A model generated the notes under the pieces. That model saw only the letters and a program-made list of their open reading frames with translations, ran no database searches and had not been told where the DNA came from. DNA of 64,000 nucleotides from Candidatus Babelota bacterium (GTDB taxonomy: Bacteria; Babelota; Babeliae; Babelales; Babelaceae): NCBI GenBank assembly GCA_023379005.1, contig JAMCTG010000005.1, forward strand, positions 434,001 to 498,000. The letters run 5' to 3'. Made by a program: the position numbers and the translations under genes. Below are positions 50,269-58,694 of the stretch, in pieces (position 1 is the stretch's first letter; every line of letters begins with the position of its first letter).

Positions 50269-51489
50269 TTAAAAACTTGTTTCTTTAATTGCTTGATCTT
50301 GTTTGTAAATACAATTTTTGCAAAACTCATAACCACCTAAAGTTACAAATGTTGTTATTGCAAATACAATAAAAACCGGCATTTTTACTGGCTTAAAATT
50401 AAATAATTTATATGCACCATTGCACAATGTTAAAGTTATTAACACTGGATATAAGATCATAGTAAGTGATGCAGAAAATTTCATTAAAGCGGTCAATCCT
50501 GAAAGTGAAATCGCAACTGTCGTTGCCAACATCAAAAATAGGGATGTTGGAAAATTAATTTTATTTTTCGCAATTGTTTTTTGTATATATTCAGAAACAA
50601 CAGTCGAAAGAGCAATCATTGTTGCAAGGCATGCAATTAATAATGCAAGCGCTCCAAGTAATCCACCTTTTTCTCCAATAACTCGTAGAGAAATCGCGCT
50701 TAGCGCCTGTGCTTCGTTAAGACTTGTAAGACCTTGGCCATTAAATGTTCCAAGGAAACTCATGCCTAAGTATGCTAATGCAAGAACTGTAGCACCAATG
50801 GTAGAAGCAACTAATCCTTTAGAAATTAATTCTTTCATATTATAAGATGAACCACGCATATTCTTTTTGAAAATATCTAAAATAACTGAACCGAAAAAGA
50901 CAGTACCAAGTAAGTCTAAAGTATTATAACCATACAAAAGACTTTCTAAAAACAACTGGCTATTGGTAAGCGCTGATGGTTGAGCAGGTTGTCCATAAAT
51001 TATTCCAAGTGCAATCAATGTGCCAACGAATGTAAGTTTTAATGGTGTGATTGCATAACCCAAAATATCAATAAGTCTTGTTGGTCTGTAAGTTAGAGCA
51101 AAAGTTAAACTTGCAAACAATAAGCTAAAAATTAATAAGCTCATTGATGGTATAAATGGATGCAACATTTCATAACAAAGATTAATAATGCGCGGCAAAA
51201 CTAATCCTGGCCCCAAAATTAACATGCATATTGCAATTAAAGCTTCGCCTGGAATTCTTCCTAATCTATAAAAGAAAGCTTTATAATCACCTTCAAATAA
51301 AAATGAAACCATTAGCCCAATAATAGGTAAAATTACTGCTGTAATTATAAATGCACAAACAGCTAATAAAGTTTTATCACCAGCAAGAAATCCAACTTTT
51401 GGAGGTAAGATAAAGTTTCCAGCACCGAAAAGCATTGTGAAAATCGCAAATCCGGTAACAATTGTAAGTTGATTTGAAAGTTTTTGCAT
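50269..51489 (-). CDS. brnQ: branched-chain amino acid:cation symporter
   Basis: 406 aa with about 12 membrane helices. The N-terminus LTIVTGFAIFTMLFGAGNFILPPKVGFLAGDK is the LIVCS-family signature. GNFILPP and the helix-2 region are well conserved, and the C-terminus is short and polar. It imports Leu, Ile and Val with sodium or protons. Uptake of amino acids is consistent with a host-dependent metabolism. The gene is alone, with a terminator behind it and about 100 nt of AT-rich DNA to the divergent gene at 51590. Confidence 0.93.
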   Translation of the reverse strand: MQKLSNQLTIVTGFAIFTMLFGAGNFILPPKVGFLAGDKTLLAVCAFIITAVILPIIGLMVSFLFEGDYKAFFYRLGRIPGEALIAICMLILGPGLVLPRIINLCYEMLHPFIPSMSLLIFSLLFASLTFALTYRPTRLIDILGYAITPLKLTFVGTLIALGIIYGQPAQPSALTNSQLFLESLLYGYNTLDLLGTVFFGSVILDIFKKNMRGSSYNMKELISKGLVASTIGATVLALAYLGMSFLGTFNGQGLTSLNEAQALSAISLRVIGEKGGLLGALALLIACLATMIALSTVVSEYIQKTIAKNKINFPTSLFLMLATTVAISLSGLTALMKFSASLTMILYPVLITLTLCNGAYKLFNFKPVKMPVFIVFAITTFVTLGGYEFCKNCIYKQDQAIKETSF

Positions 51490-51589
51490 AAAATATTCGC
51501 TTTTTGAAAAGAAAATTTGAATTAATATTATGATATAGTATTGTATACTACATTATTTTTAAAAAGTTTAAAAGGGGCTTAGTTAAAAA

Positions 51590-53002
51590 ATGAAGATTGA
51601 ACAGTATATTTTAACAATATTTTTGCTTATTTTCTCCTCATTTATATATTCTGATTCAGGTCGAATTTCCAAAACTAACTCTGAAGATCAAATTACATTA
51701 GGAAACGCGGGCGTACCTTCTTCAATACCAAAACAGGAATCTTTAACAACACAACCTGATGGTGACGAAACTGAAGATATACAAAAATATTTATCTCCAA
51801 AAGATAAAACTTTAAAAAGAAGTCCTAAAACTAGATTTTCAAAATATCAATATTCAAGTAACGAAATATCAGATTTATTAAGACAAAAAAATTTAGTTTT
51901 AAATAAAACTAGAATATGTGCAACAACTGTCTTGAATGACAATATATCAGTTTTTCTAAATTTGATGTTTCTGCAATTAAAAATTCTGTTATTCACTATT
52001 GATCAAATATCCGATTTTGATATAGATACTTTTGGATCATTGTGGGATGATTCTGCTTTTGTAAAAAATGATTTAGATATTTACGATAAATTATTTGTAG
52101 TTGATGAAGATGCAAGATTTTATTTAGATCTTTTTAATTGGTCTGAAAATGAAACAAAAAAATATCGCATTTATAAAGCTTCACAAAAGCTTTATATAGA
52201 AAAATATAATAAGAAGGATCAAAAATATTACTTAGAACATGATGATAGTACTGAAGCAAAGTTTAAATATCATACGTTATTATTTTATTTGATATATGAA
52301 ATTTGTAGATTCAAAATACAGCTTACAGGAGTTAATATAACATCAATTAAAGATATTAATTCTTATCATTATGAAAAAATTGAGCATATTTTAAAGATAA
52401 TAAATTTTATTTTATTAGAATTATGTATAACTGATAAAGTAGAAAATTACACTATTAAAATGAACAATCTAAAAGAAGAAATAGAAAATATCAAGCTTCT
52501 TAATGATGAAAAATCAAAGGAAAAATTAAAAAATTTAAAAGCCGATATTCTTAAAACACAATTAACGAATAATTTAGAAGGTTTATTATTTATTTTACAA
52601 CAAGGTTTCTTTTTACCAACATCTGCAAGATACAAAAAAGAAGTAGATGTTAAAGATTATAAAGGTCTATTAAAAAATAAAGGTTTTCAATCTTTATTGA
52701 CAGATTATTATAGCGGAATTTTAATCCCAACGCGCCCAAGCCCTGGAGGTTATCTTAGCGCTGAAGAATATGATGAAGCTCTAGATGAATATTTGAATCA
52801 AACTAGGGAAATAAAAAAACAAGTAAAAGCAGATATAGAATACCAAAAATATTTTTTATCATTTGATATTACTCGAGATATTTTGCAAGAAGAATATGAA
52901 TATATTTATTCTTTAATCTACCCTTTTAAAGAATTTCCAGTTCGTGGACACGAAATGTTTGACGATCTTTTTTATTTGATAGAAGATTTAAAAGTTATTT
53001 AG
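51590..53002 (+). CDS. large secreted helical protein, unknown
   Basis: 470 aa with signal peptide MKIEQYILTIFLLIFSSFIYS. A polar, low-complexity N-terminal part (about 22-85) is followed by a long, mostly alpha-helical body rich in Lys, Asp and Glu. A coiled-coil section is visible (about 285-325, YTIKMNNLKEEIENIKLLNDEK). There is no transmembrane segment after the signal peptide and no domain I recognise. SD AAGGGG. It overlaps the PP2C gene tail to tail by 15 nt. It may be an exported effector of unknown function. Confidence 0.7.
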   Translation: MKIEQYILTIFLLIFSSFIYSDSGRISKTNSEDQITLGNAGVPSSIPKQESLTTQPDGDETEDIQKYLSPKDKTLKRSPKTRFSKYQYSSNEISDLLRQKNLVLNKTRICATTVLNDNISVFLNLMFLQLKILLFTIDQISDFDIDTFGSLWDDSAFVKNDLDIYDKLFVVDEDARFYLDLFNWSENETKKYRIYKASQKLYIEKYNKKDQKYYLEHDDSTEAKFKYHTLLFYLIYEICRFKIQLTGVNITSIKDINSYHYEKIEHILKIINFILLELCITDKVENYTIKMNNLKEEIENIKLLNDEKSKEKLKNLKADILKTQLTNNLEGLLFILQQGFFLPTSARYKKEVDVKDYKGLLKNKGFQSLLTDYYSGILIPTRPSPGGYLSAEEYDEALDEYLNQTREIKKQVKADIEYQKYFLSFDITRDILQEEYEYIYSLIYPFKEFPVRGHEMFDDLFYLIEDLKVI

Positions 53003-53842
53003 CAAAACAACGATAACGCTTAAATTGTCTCCGCTACCTTTACTGTAAGCAGTTTGTGCTAAATATTTTGCAGCTAGTTCAGCTTTATTTTTTAAAGAAT
53101 AATTTTCATTTAAAAAATAATTAACAACATCAACTGCTTCTTGTGGATTCATAACTTCAAAAATTCCATCGCATGCTAAAATTAAGAATTGATCTTGCTC
53201 AGTAATTTTGTATTGTTTAATTTCAGGGATTGCGCTGACGCCATATGCCTTTAAGAAAGCATCTCCAAATGCGCGAGAAATTGCCAGAAAGCCATTTACT
53301 CTTGAACAACCATTATATGCTACAAATCCTCCCGCCTTTTCTATTCTTTCTCTTTCATCAGAACGAGAAGGTTTATGATCTTGAGAAAGTTCTACGGCTT
53401 GCCCCTGATTGCAAATAATTGCTTTGGAATCTCCCAAATTTGCAATATACAATTCATCATTTACAAAGTAAGAAACAATCGCACAACTTCCAACCGTTTT
53501 ACAATCGTGTGCTATAAGAAGATCTTTATCAACTTGTTTGAATGCGTCATTTAATGCTTGTTCAGGATTAGATTTTGGATCAATATATTTATGCAAATTT
53601 TGCGCACAATAATTGGAAACAGAATTTCCACCAGTCTTCGCTCCTTTGGAGCTACGCCCGGCACAGCCATGTCCATCATAAATTGCAAAAAATGCATTTT
53701 TAGAATTGTTAAATGGATTTAAAATTTGATGCGCATCTTCCATAGCTGGTCGACGCCCTTGCATACTAAAATGCCCAACTTGAGTTATAGAAAAAATTGA
53801 AGAAAAGAAAATAAGATTTAGAAATAAAAATTTTATTTTCAC
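52988..53842 (-). CDS. exported PP2C-type protein phosphatase with an in-frame insertion in the metal motif
   Basis: 284 aa. Signal peptide MKIKFLFLNLIFFSSIFS. PP2C motifs in order: GRRPAMEDAH (about 29-38), IYDGHG (54-59), LANLGDSKAIICN, SQDHKPSRSDERERIEKAGG, LAISRAFGDAF, LILACDGIFEVM and GSGDNLSVIVVLL. All metal-binding Asp are present. Between DGHG and the expected GNSVSNYCAQNL helix sits CAGRSSKGAKTG, a 12-residue insert made by repeat family R3. Eukaryotic-type PP2C with a signal peptide suggests action outside the cytoplasm, possibly on host phosphoproteins. Convergent with the gene at 51590. Confidence 0.92.
   Translation of the reverse strand: MKIKFLFLNLIFFSSIFSITQVGHFSMQGRRPAMEDAHQILNPFNNSKNAFFAIYDGHGCAGRSSKGAKTGGNSVSNYCAQNLHKYIDPKSNPEQALNDAFKQVDKDLLIAHDCKTVGSCAIVSYFVNDELYIANLGDSKAIICNQGQAVELSQDHKPSRSDERERIEKAGGFVAYNGCSRVNGFLAISRAFGDAFLKAYGVSAIPEIKQYKITEQDQFLILACDGIFEVMNPQEAVDVVNYFLNENYSLKNKAELAAKYLAQTAYSKGSGDNLSVIVVLLNNF
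53630..53665. repeat. R3 palindromic repeat inserted in frame in the PP2C gene
   Basis: A 36-nt stretch (CAGTCTTCGCTC...GAGCTACGCCCGGC) shares CAGTCTTCGCTC and AGCTACG with the intergenic copy at 54180-54216, about 500 nt away. It encodes the extra residues 60-71 immediately after DGHG, and the family alignment resumes right after it. Confidence 0.62.
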
Positions 53843-53922
53843 AAGGACCCCATTTAAAGAAAAAAAAATTTATATAAAATATATTAATGTAATTATTAAT
53901 TCAAAAAAAAATGTTAAACACA

Positions 53923-54171
53923 ATGAACCATATTAAAAAAATTTTCTTACTCTCTACTTTATTATTAAATTCCTTGTATTCCATGGACGATGAAGCCCAA
54001 ATCAAATTACGAGATGAACGAAAAAAATTAGCTAAAGCTATTTTTAATGAACTTCCTGAATGTGATCAAATATTAATCAGAATGGAAATTACGAGACATA
54101 TAGAATTGAAACGAATTGCGCAAAAAAATCGGATGGAATTGGAAAGAATCTTTACACCAAATTCTAACTAA
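53923..54171 (+). CDS. small secreted protein, unknown
   Basis: 82 aa from the ATG at 53923 (an in-frame ATG four codons earlier gives MLNT first). Signal peptide MNHIKKIFLLSTLLLNSLYSM. The mature part is a charged helix (DERKKLAKAIFNELPECDQILIRMEITRHIELKRIAQKNRMELERIF), about 60 residues long. No SD of good quality is seen, so expression is less certain. It lies just before the R3 repeat and the tmRNA 3' end on the opposite strand. Confidence 0.5.
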   Translation: MNHIKKIFLLSTLLLNSLYSMDDEAQIKLRDERKKLAKAIFNELPECDQILIRMEITRHIELKRIAQKNRMELERIFTPNSN

Positions 54172-54179
54172 AAATTCGG

Positions 54180-54256
54180 ACAGTCTTCGCTCGTAGACTA
54201 GCTACGAAGAACAGGCCTGCCAGTCATTCGCTCATTTTTTCCAAAAATGACGAATG
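54180..54256. repeat. R3 repeat and hairpin bordering the tmRNA 3' end
   Basis: Positions 54180-54216 hold the R3 unit (TCTTCG...CTACGAAGA). Positions 54225-54256 form a long hairpin: CATTCGCTCATTTTT and AAAAATGACGAATG around TCC, with one extra base in the left arm. The hairpin ends 2 nt before the tmRNA CCA, so it may help end or trim the tmRNA transcript, although a T run is absent. Confidence 0.55.
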
Positions 54257-54258
54257 CC

Positions 54259-54637
54259 TGGTGGAGGCGATGGGAATCGAACCCATGTCCGTAACACAAT
54301 AGCCATTAAGCACTACATGTTTAGTTTTTGTTTATACATTTATGCATCTCCAAAAACAGAAAGTCACATAAACGTCAGTTTAGTGTACATTCAGGTTACT
54401 AAACCAATTAATCTTGCCTGAAAGTCCTATTTTGGTAATACGAGTTAGAACAATTTATAGGCAAATTATTTCTAACAAGTTCCTGCTAGCTATTAAGCAA
54501 AAGCAGGAGTTGCTACTTCACGAGTAGCAAATGGCATTTCTGCACTTATTGTTTTGCTTGTTTATTTTACGAGTACTCAAACAAAGCTCGACATGCTCTT
54601 AATGGTCTTCGTACCACGTCGAAGCCATTACGCCCCC
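54259..54637 (-). ncRNA. ssrA: transfer-messenger RNA (tmRNA)
   Basis: The minus-strand 5' end GGGGGCGTAATGGCTTCGACG pairs with the 3' end CGCCTCC followed by ACCA, giving a 7-bp acceptor stem with one G-U. The T-arm is GGACATGGGTTCGATTCCCATC. The resume codon is GCA (54541-54543) and the tag reads AEMPFATREVATPAFA before TAA-TAG (tag with stop at 54493-54543). The D-like arm and acceptor indicate an alanyl-tRNA-like molecule, charged by AlaRS. It rescues stalled ribosomes with SmpB, whose gene lies about 1.3 kb away. The tag ends in AFA, not the usual LAA. Length about 379 nt, one piece, not permuted. Confidence 0.95.
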
Positions 54638-54709
54638 AAAATTTCAAAGAATTTTCTTATATTTTAATAATATAAAAAAATGGACAATTTGTCAAAATAC
54701 CCTGATTTT

Positions 54710-55279
54710 TTAAGCCCTTAATCTATTTGCTAACATTGATAACCATACCCAGCTCCAGCCAGTTATAATCATATCAACACCTACAAATAAACCAATAACC
54801 CAGAGATAAAGGTCTGGGGTTGAAGATGAATATGGCCATTGAGCTAAGATAAGTATTCCAAAAAGTAAATCAACGGCTACATTTAATAATAGTAATCTTT
54901 TATGAGGCACATTTTGGATTAATGAAGATATAAATTTTTCTATTCCTCTTACAAAAAAGAAAATTGAAAATACAAACGTAAAATTCGCAAAATCAAATCC
55001 TATGGTAGCGAATGGATTCCCAACAAATACTCCTCCTACGATATAAAGAATTCCCAAAAATAAATATAAGAGAAAAATTTTCCATTTCTTTATTTTGAAT
55101 GAATTTACAATTTCAACAATTCCCAAAATTACTAAAAAAGCTGACAAATAATAAATACTAATTGTAGCAAAAGAATAATACATAGATAATATACCAAATA
55201 ATATTAATCCCAATCCAAGTGCTAAATACCGGCCTGAATTTTCTTTTAGCTGTTTAATTGTTTCTCTATCATATTTCAT
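54710..55279 (-). CDS. HdeD-like membrane protein (DUF308), copy 1
   Basis: 189 aa with six hydrophobic helices in three pairs, as in the HdeD/DUF308 family. It begins MKYDRETIKQLKENSGRYLALGLGLILFGILSMYY. The block GILYIVGGVFVGNPFATIGFDF and the ending LYLWVIGLFVGVDMIITGWSWVWLSMLANRLR are shared with the paralogue at 55284. HdeD supports acid resistance in E. coli; in other bacteria the role is unknown. It follows the paralogue by 4 nt, so both are in one transcript that heads towards the tmRNA. Confidence 0.82.
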   Translation of the reverse strand: MKYDRETIKQLKENSGRYLALGLGLILFGILSMYYSFATISIYYLSAFLVILGIVEIVNSFKIKKWKIFLLYLFLGILYIVGGVFVGNPFATIGFDFANFTFVFSIFFFVRGIEKFISSLIQNVPHKRLLLLNVAVDLLFGILILAQWPYSSSTPDLYLWVIGLFVGVDMIITGWSWVWLSMLANRLRA

Positions 55280-55283
55280 TTTT

Positions 55284-55832
55284 TTAAGCTCTTAATTTTT
55301 TCGCAAGCATAGATAACCAAATCCAGCTCCAGCCAGTTAAAATCATATCAATTCCAACAAACATGCCAATGACCCAGAATCCTGAATATGGCCACTGAGC
55401 TAAAATAAGGCCCCCAAGAACTAAAGCAACTGTGCCATTAAATAACATTAAACCTTTATGAGGAACATTTCTGCCTAATGCAAATGCAATTTTTGCAATG
55501 CCAGTTACTATAAAAAAAATTGACATCAATAAAGTTAACATTATTGCATTAATTGCTGGATTAAATATTGCAAATAAGCCACCAACAATATAAAGAATTC
55601 CTAAAAAAAAGTGTAAGAAAAAATTGTCCCATTTATTAATTTTAAAAGACTTAACAAATTCAAAAACACCTAATACTGTTAAAAGTGCGCCTAAATATAG
55701 TATGGAAAATAGTGTCGTATATAAAGCGTAATAAATCGCAAGAGTTCCAAGTAAAATTAATCCTATACCTAGAAGCATATACCAGCTTGAATTTTCTTTG
55801 AGCTGTTTTATCGCAACACCATCATATTTCAT
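55284..55832 (-). CDS. HdeD-like membrane protein (DUF308), copy 2
   Basis: 182 aa, paralogue of the gene at 54710. It begins MKYDGVAIKQLKENSSWYMLLGIGLILLGTLAIYYA and ends FWVIGMFVGIDMILTGWSWIWLSMLAKKLRA. Six hydrophobic helices are visible. GILYIVGGLFAIFNPAINAIMLT contains the NP element typical of the family. The first gene of the pair in transcription order, it has its own SD (AAAGGAATT). Function unknown beyond a general envelope or stress link. Confidence 0.84.
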   Translation of the reverse strand: MKYDGVAIKQLKENSSWYMLLGIGLILLGTLAIYYALYTTLFSILYLGALLTVLGVFEFVKSFKINKWDNFFLHFFLGILYIVGGLFAIFNPAINAIMLTLLMSIFFIVTGIAKIAFALGRNVPHKGLMLFNGTVALVLGGLILAQWPYSGFWVIGMFVGIDMILTGWSWIWLSMLAKKLRA

Positions 55833-55901
55833 ATTAATTCCTTTTTGAGAAAAAGATTATTAATAGAAATAATAAAAAAATAAGCTGATAAAAGTGAAGA
55901 G

Positions 55902-56360
55902 TTAGTATTTATAGACTTTTTTAAGCTCGCGCCTTGTTTGACGTTCGATATCTTTTTCTTTCTTTTCAGCTTTTTGGGAAAATGCCTTTTTATGTTTGCA
56001 GATACCTAATTCTAATTTTACAATCCCTTTTTCATTGAAATAAATTTTTAGAGGAATTAATGTTGTCCCTTTTTGAGAAATTTCACCAATAAGTCTGTTA
56101 AGTTCTTTTTTATGGACCAATAATTTTCTGGATCGTCTAGTTTGTTCTTCGCTTTTTGAATATGCATGAGAATAGGGAGCAATGTGCATATTAACCACAT
56201 AAAGTTCGGCGTTATGTACATGGGCAAAGGAACCAGTTAAATTTATATGCCCGGCACGTAAAGATTTGACCTCGTCTCCAGTAAGAACAATTCCGGCTTC
56301 TATTCTGTCCAGAACCTCATAATCGAAAAATGCTTTTTTATTTTGGGCGATTATTTTCAT
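55902..56360 (-). CDS. smpB: SsrA-binding protein SmpB
   Basis: 152 aa. Landmarks are IIAQNKKAFFDYEVLDRIEAGIVLTGDEVKSLRAGHINLTGSFAHV (about 3-48), ELYVVNMHIAPYSHAYSK and RSRKLLVHKKELNRLIG. The basic C-terminal tail (KAEKKEKDIERQTRRELKK) is predicted to enter the mRNA channel. SmpB binds tmRNA and places it in the ribosome A-site. It lies about 1.3 kb from ssrA, with the two HdeD-like genes between, all on one strand. Confidence 0.97.
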   Translation of the reverse strand: MKIIAQNKKAFFDYEVLDRIEAGIVLTGDEVKSLRAGHINLTGSFAHVHNAELYVVNMHIAPYSHAYSKSEEQTRRSRKLLVHKKELNRLIGEISQKGTTLIPLKIYFNEKGIVKLELGICKHKKAFSQKAEKKEKDIERQTRRELKKVYKY

Positions 56361-56440
56361 TTCTATAAATTTGAAAAGTATTTATTTTAATATACTATTT
56401 ATATTAGTATACAATTTCTACATATATTTAGGAGCTTTTT

Positions 56441-57151
56441 ATGAAAAAAGGTTTATTGGCCATTTTATCCATTTTTTCTTTTTATATAAACTCCTCGCAT
56501 GTTCTAACTCGTACATTCTTAAATGAAATACAAGATGATAAAACTGCCTTATCTTTTATTTTCAGTCTCGAATTTCCCATTGGATTATCAAATATCCCGG
56601 TCATCAATGGTTATTACAAGGGTGAAAAACTTAAGTTTGAGAAAGATTTTTGCATTATAAATGAAGATACAAAAATAACATCATTTACTCTTATTGTTAC
56701 TGAACAAATAAAAATAAAATCTGATGGCAATAATATAAAATATTTAGAAATGGTAAAAGAACAACCATGTAAATTCTTTTATATTACTCAAGTTGAACAA
56801 AAAGAAGGCGAGACCGATATTGCCTGGAAAGTCGAAGAAGAAGTTGATACAAAATTATTACCATCAAAATTACCTGATAATTCAATCGTCATTGTACTAG
56901 ATCCAAGCTACGTTCAAGGGTTAAAAACTCAAGCCAGCAAAACCAAAAATATCCAATGCAATAATAAATCTATTTTAATAAAGCTTCCGACTCTTGCATT
57001 AAAAATAAAGGAAAATGAAGAAGAAGAAGATCTTTTAAAAGCATTCGATTATGCCGCACTTGCGACATTAGAATTAAATGCTTTCCATGCAAAAACAAAA
57101 GAAGAAGTAAAAAATAAAGAAACTTCTATCATTTCTATGAGAACAAATTAA
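56441..57151 (+). CDS. secreted protein, unknown function
   Basis: 236 aa with signal peptide MKKGLLAILSIFSFYINSS. The first half looks beta-rich (FIFSLEFPIGLSNIPVINGYYKGEKLKFEKDF), followed by KITSFTLIVTEQIKIKS and a region with STILI-like strands. The C-terminal part is helical. No transmembrane segment besides the signal peptide and no known domain is seen. SD TAGGAGC is good. It lies 6 nt before tsaD, so the two are likely cotranscribed; no functional link is evident. Confidence 0.7.
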   Translation: MKKGLLAILSIFSFYINSSHVLTRTFLNEIQDDKTALSFIFSLEFPIGLSNIPVINGYYKGEKLKFEKDFCIINEDTKITSFTLIVTEQIKIKSDGNNIKYLEMVKEQPCKFFYITQVEQKEGETDIAWKVEEEVDTKLLPSKLPDNSIVIVLDPSYVQGLKTQASKTKNIQCNNKSILIKLPTLALKIKENEEEEDLLKAFDYAALATLELNAFHAKTKEEVKNKETSIISMRTN

Positions 57152-57157
57152 TTTTTT

Positions 57158-58177
57158 ATGAAAAATAAATTATTAGCAATAGAATCTTCATGCGATGAAA
57201 CTGCAGCAAGTATTTATGATATGCAAAAAGGCGTATTATCTAATGTTTATTTTTCTCAAATAGATATTCACTCTAAATTTGGTGGTGTTGTTCCAGAATT
57301 AGCTTCACGCTCCCATTTAGAAAAAATAAATTTTATAGTTGAACAAGCGCTTCTAAACGCAAATACAAAATTAAATGAAATTGATGCAGTTGCTGTCACA
57401 AACAAACCGGGGTTGCCAGGTTCATTATTAATCGGATTATCTTTTGCAAAAGCGATTGCGTGGTCACTAAATAAAAAAATTATTGGTGTAAATCATTTAG
57501 AAGGACATATTTTTTCAAGTTGCATCGAAAATAAAGTTCCATTTCCTCATTTATGTTTAACTGCTTCTGGCGGCCATACTGCAATGTATTTAGTTGAAGA
57601 TTTTGGAAAATTTACATTGCTTGGTCAAACTTTAGATGATGCTGCAGGTGAGGCGTTTGATAAAATTGCAAAGTTAATGAATTTGCCATATCCCGGCGGC
57701 CCAGTTATTGAAAAATTAGCAGAACAAGTTAATTTTGAAGATTTTTTTCACTATCCAAGATTGTCTCACAAAAATTTGGATTTTAGTTTTTCAGGAATAA
57801 AGACCGCTGTTCTTTATGATCTTGTAAATAGAGGCGCTTATAATTTACAAGAAAAAAAATTCTTAAAAGATAATGATGAAATTTTAAAGCAAAAAGTTGC
57901 AAGTTCATTGTTGGTAGCAGTTGCAGATATTTTTATTGATAGAATAAAATTAGCATTAAAAGATAAGCCAGAAATAAAAGCTCTCACCTTTGTAGGCGGA
58001 GTTGCTTGTAACAAATATATTAAAAATAGATTTTCGGAATTTGCAAAATCTAAAAATTTACAATTCTTTTACCCAAGTCCACAATATTGCACTGACAATG
58101 CAGCCATGATTGCATTTGTAGGAAACTATAAATTACAAAAAAATCAGATTGATAATTTAGAACTGGATATATATTAA
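57158..58177 (+). CDS. tsaD: tRNA N6-threonylcarbamoyladenosine transferase TsaD (Kae1/Gcp)
   Basis: 339 aa. It begins LLAIESSCDETAASIYD, the family start, followed by GGVVPELASRSHLEKI and the metal-binding motif NHLEGHIFS (His-x3-His, about 110-118). GPVIEKLA, HKNLDFSFSGIKTAV and YCTDNAAMIAF are also present. With TsaB, TsaC and TsaE it makes t6A37 in ANN-decoding tRNAs. The other partner genes are not in the window. The gene is complete and close to average length. Confidence 0.97.
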   Translation: MKNKLLAIESSCDETAASIYDMQKGVLSNVYFSQIDIHSKFGGVVPELASRSHLEKINFIVEQALLNANTKLNEIDAVAVTNKPGLPGSLLIGLSFAKAIAWSLNKKIIGVNHLEGHIFSSCIENKVPFPHLCLTASGGHTAMYLVEDFGKFTLLGQTLDDAAGEAFDKIAKLMNLPYPGGPVIEKLAEQVNFEDFFHYPRLSHKNLDFSFSGIKTAVLYDLVNRGAYNLQEKKFLKDNDEILKQKVASSLLVAVADIFIDRIKLALKDKPEIKALTFVGGVACNKYIKNRFSEFAKSKNLQFFYPSPQYCTDNAAMIAFVGNYKLQKNQIDNLELDIY

Positions 58178-58256
58178 TTAAATTTTAAATCATCTTTAGA
58201 TTTTAATGATTCTTTTATTGTAAGAAAGATAATTTTTTATAAATTATTTCTTCTTT

Positions 58257-58694
58257 CTACCAACAGCATGGTAAAGGAACTCGTTTTTCTATTTCAGGAT
58301 CAAGCTTTTTTAAATTACGTAATATTTCAAGAATTATTAGGAAACTTTCTGGCATTGAGTGTCTGGAGATATTCAAATAGCTTTGATCCAAAATATATTG
58401 GTTTAACATTTTGAAATCTAATTTCTTTAATAACCAGTCTTCATACATCGTAAATCCATTTGCAAGTCGTCTATTCCAAAAAAATCTGAAGTCTTCATTG
58501 GTTCTTGATAAATGATGATGATTTTTATAACTTTGAACAATAGAATCAAGATTATTTGAATTAAATTCAACTGGCTTAAACATTTCTTCTTTTGTAACAA
58601 CACGAATTTCTTGCGGTAGATTCTGATATTCTTGGCCAATTAAATTGAATGATAATATTAATATTATTGGATATAATAATTTTTTAATTTTCAT
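58257..58694 (-). CDS. small secreted protein, unknown
   Basis: 145 aa with signal peptide MKIKKLLYPIILILSFNLIGQ. The mature region is polar and aromatic (NEDFRFFWNRRLANGFTMYEDWLLKKLDFKMLNQYIL) and helical in character, with histidines (KNHHHLSRT) and ending PLPCCW. It starts in the last codons of the ankyrin gene (ATGA overlap at 58691-58694), which strongly suggests joint expression with it. No domain is recognised. Confidence 0.68.
   Translation of the reverse strand: MKIKKLLYPIILILSFNLIGQEYQNLPQEIRVVTKEEMFKPVEFNSNNLDSIVQSYKNHHHLSRTNEDFRFFWNRRLANGFTMYEDWLLKKLDFKMLNQYILDQSYLNISRHSMPESFLIILEILRNLKKLDPEIEKRVPLPCCW

Noticed and set aside
51520-51546. Operator formed by TAGTAT/ATACTA near 51530 and a similar TATACTA/TAGTATA near 56392
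   Set aside because: These may be no more than back-to-back -10 boxes of divergent promoters, since both lie between divergent genes in AT-rich DNA.
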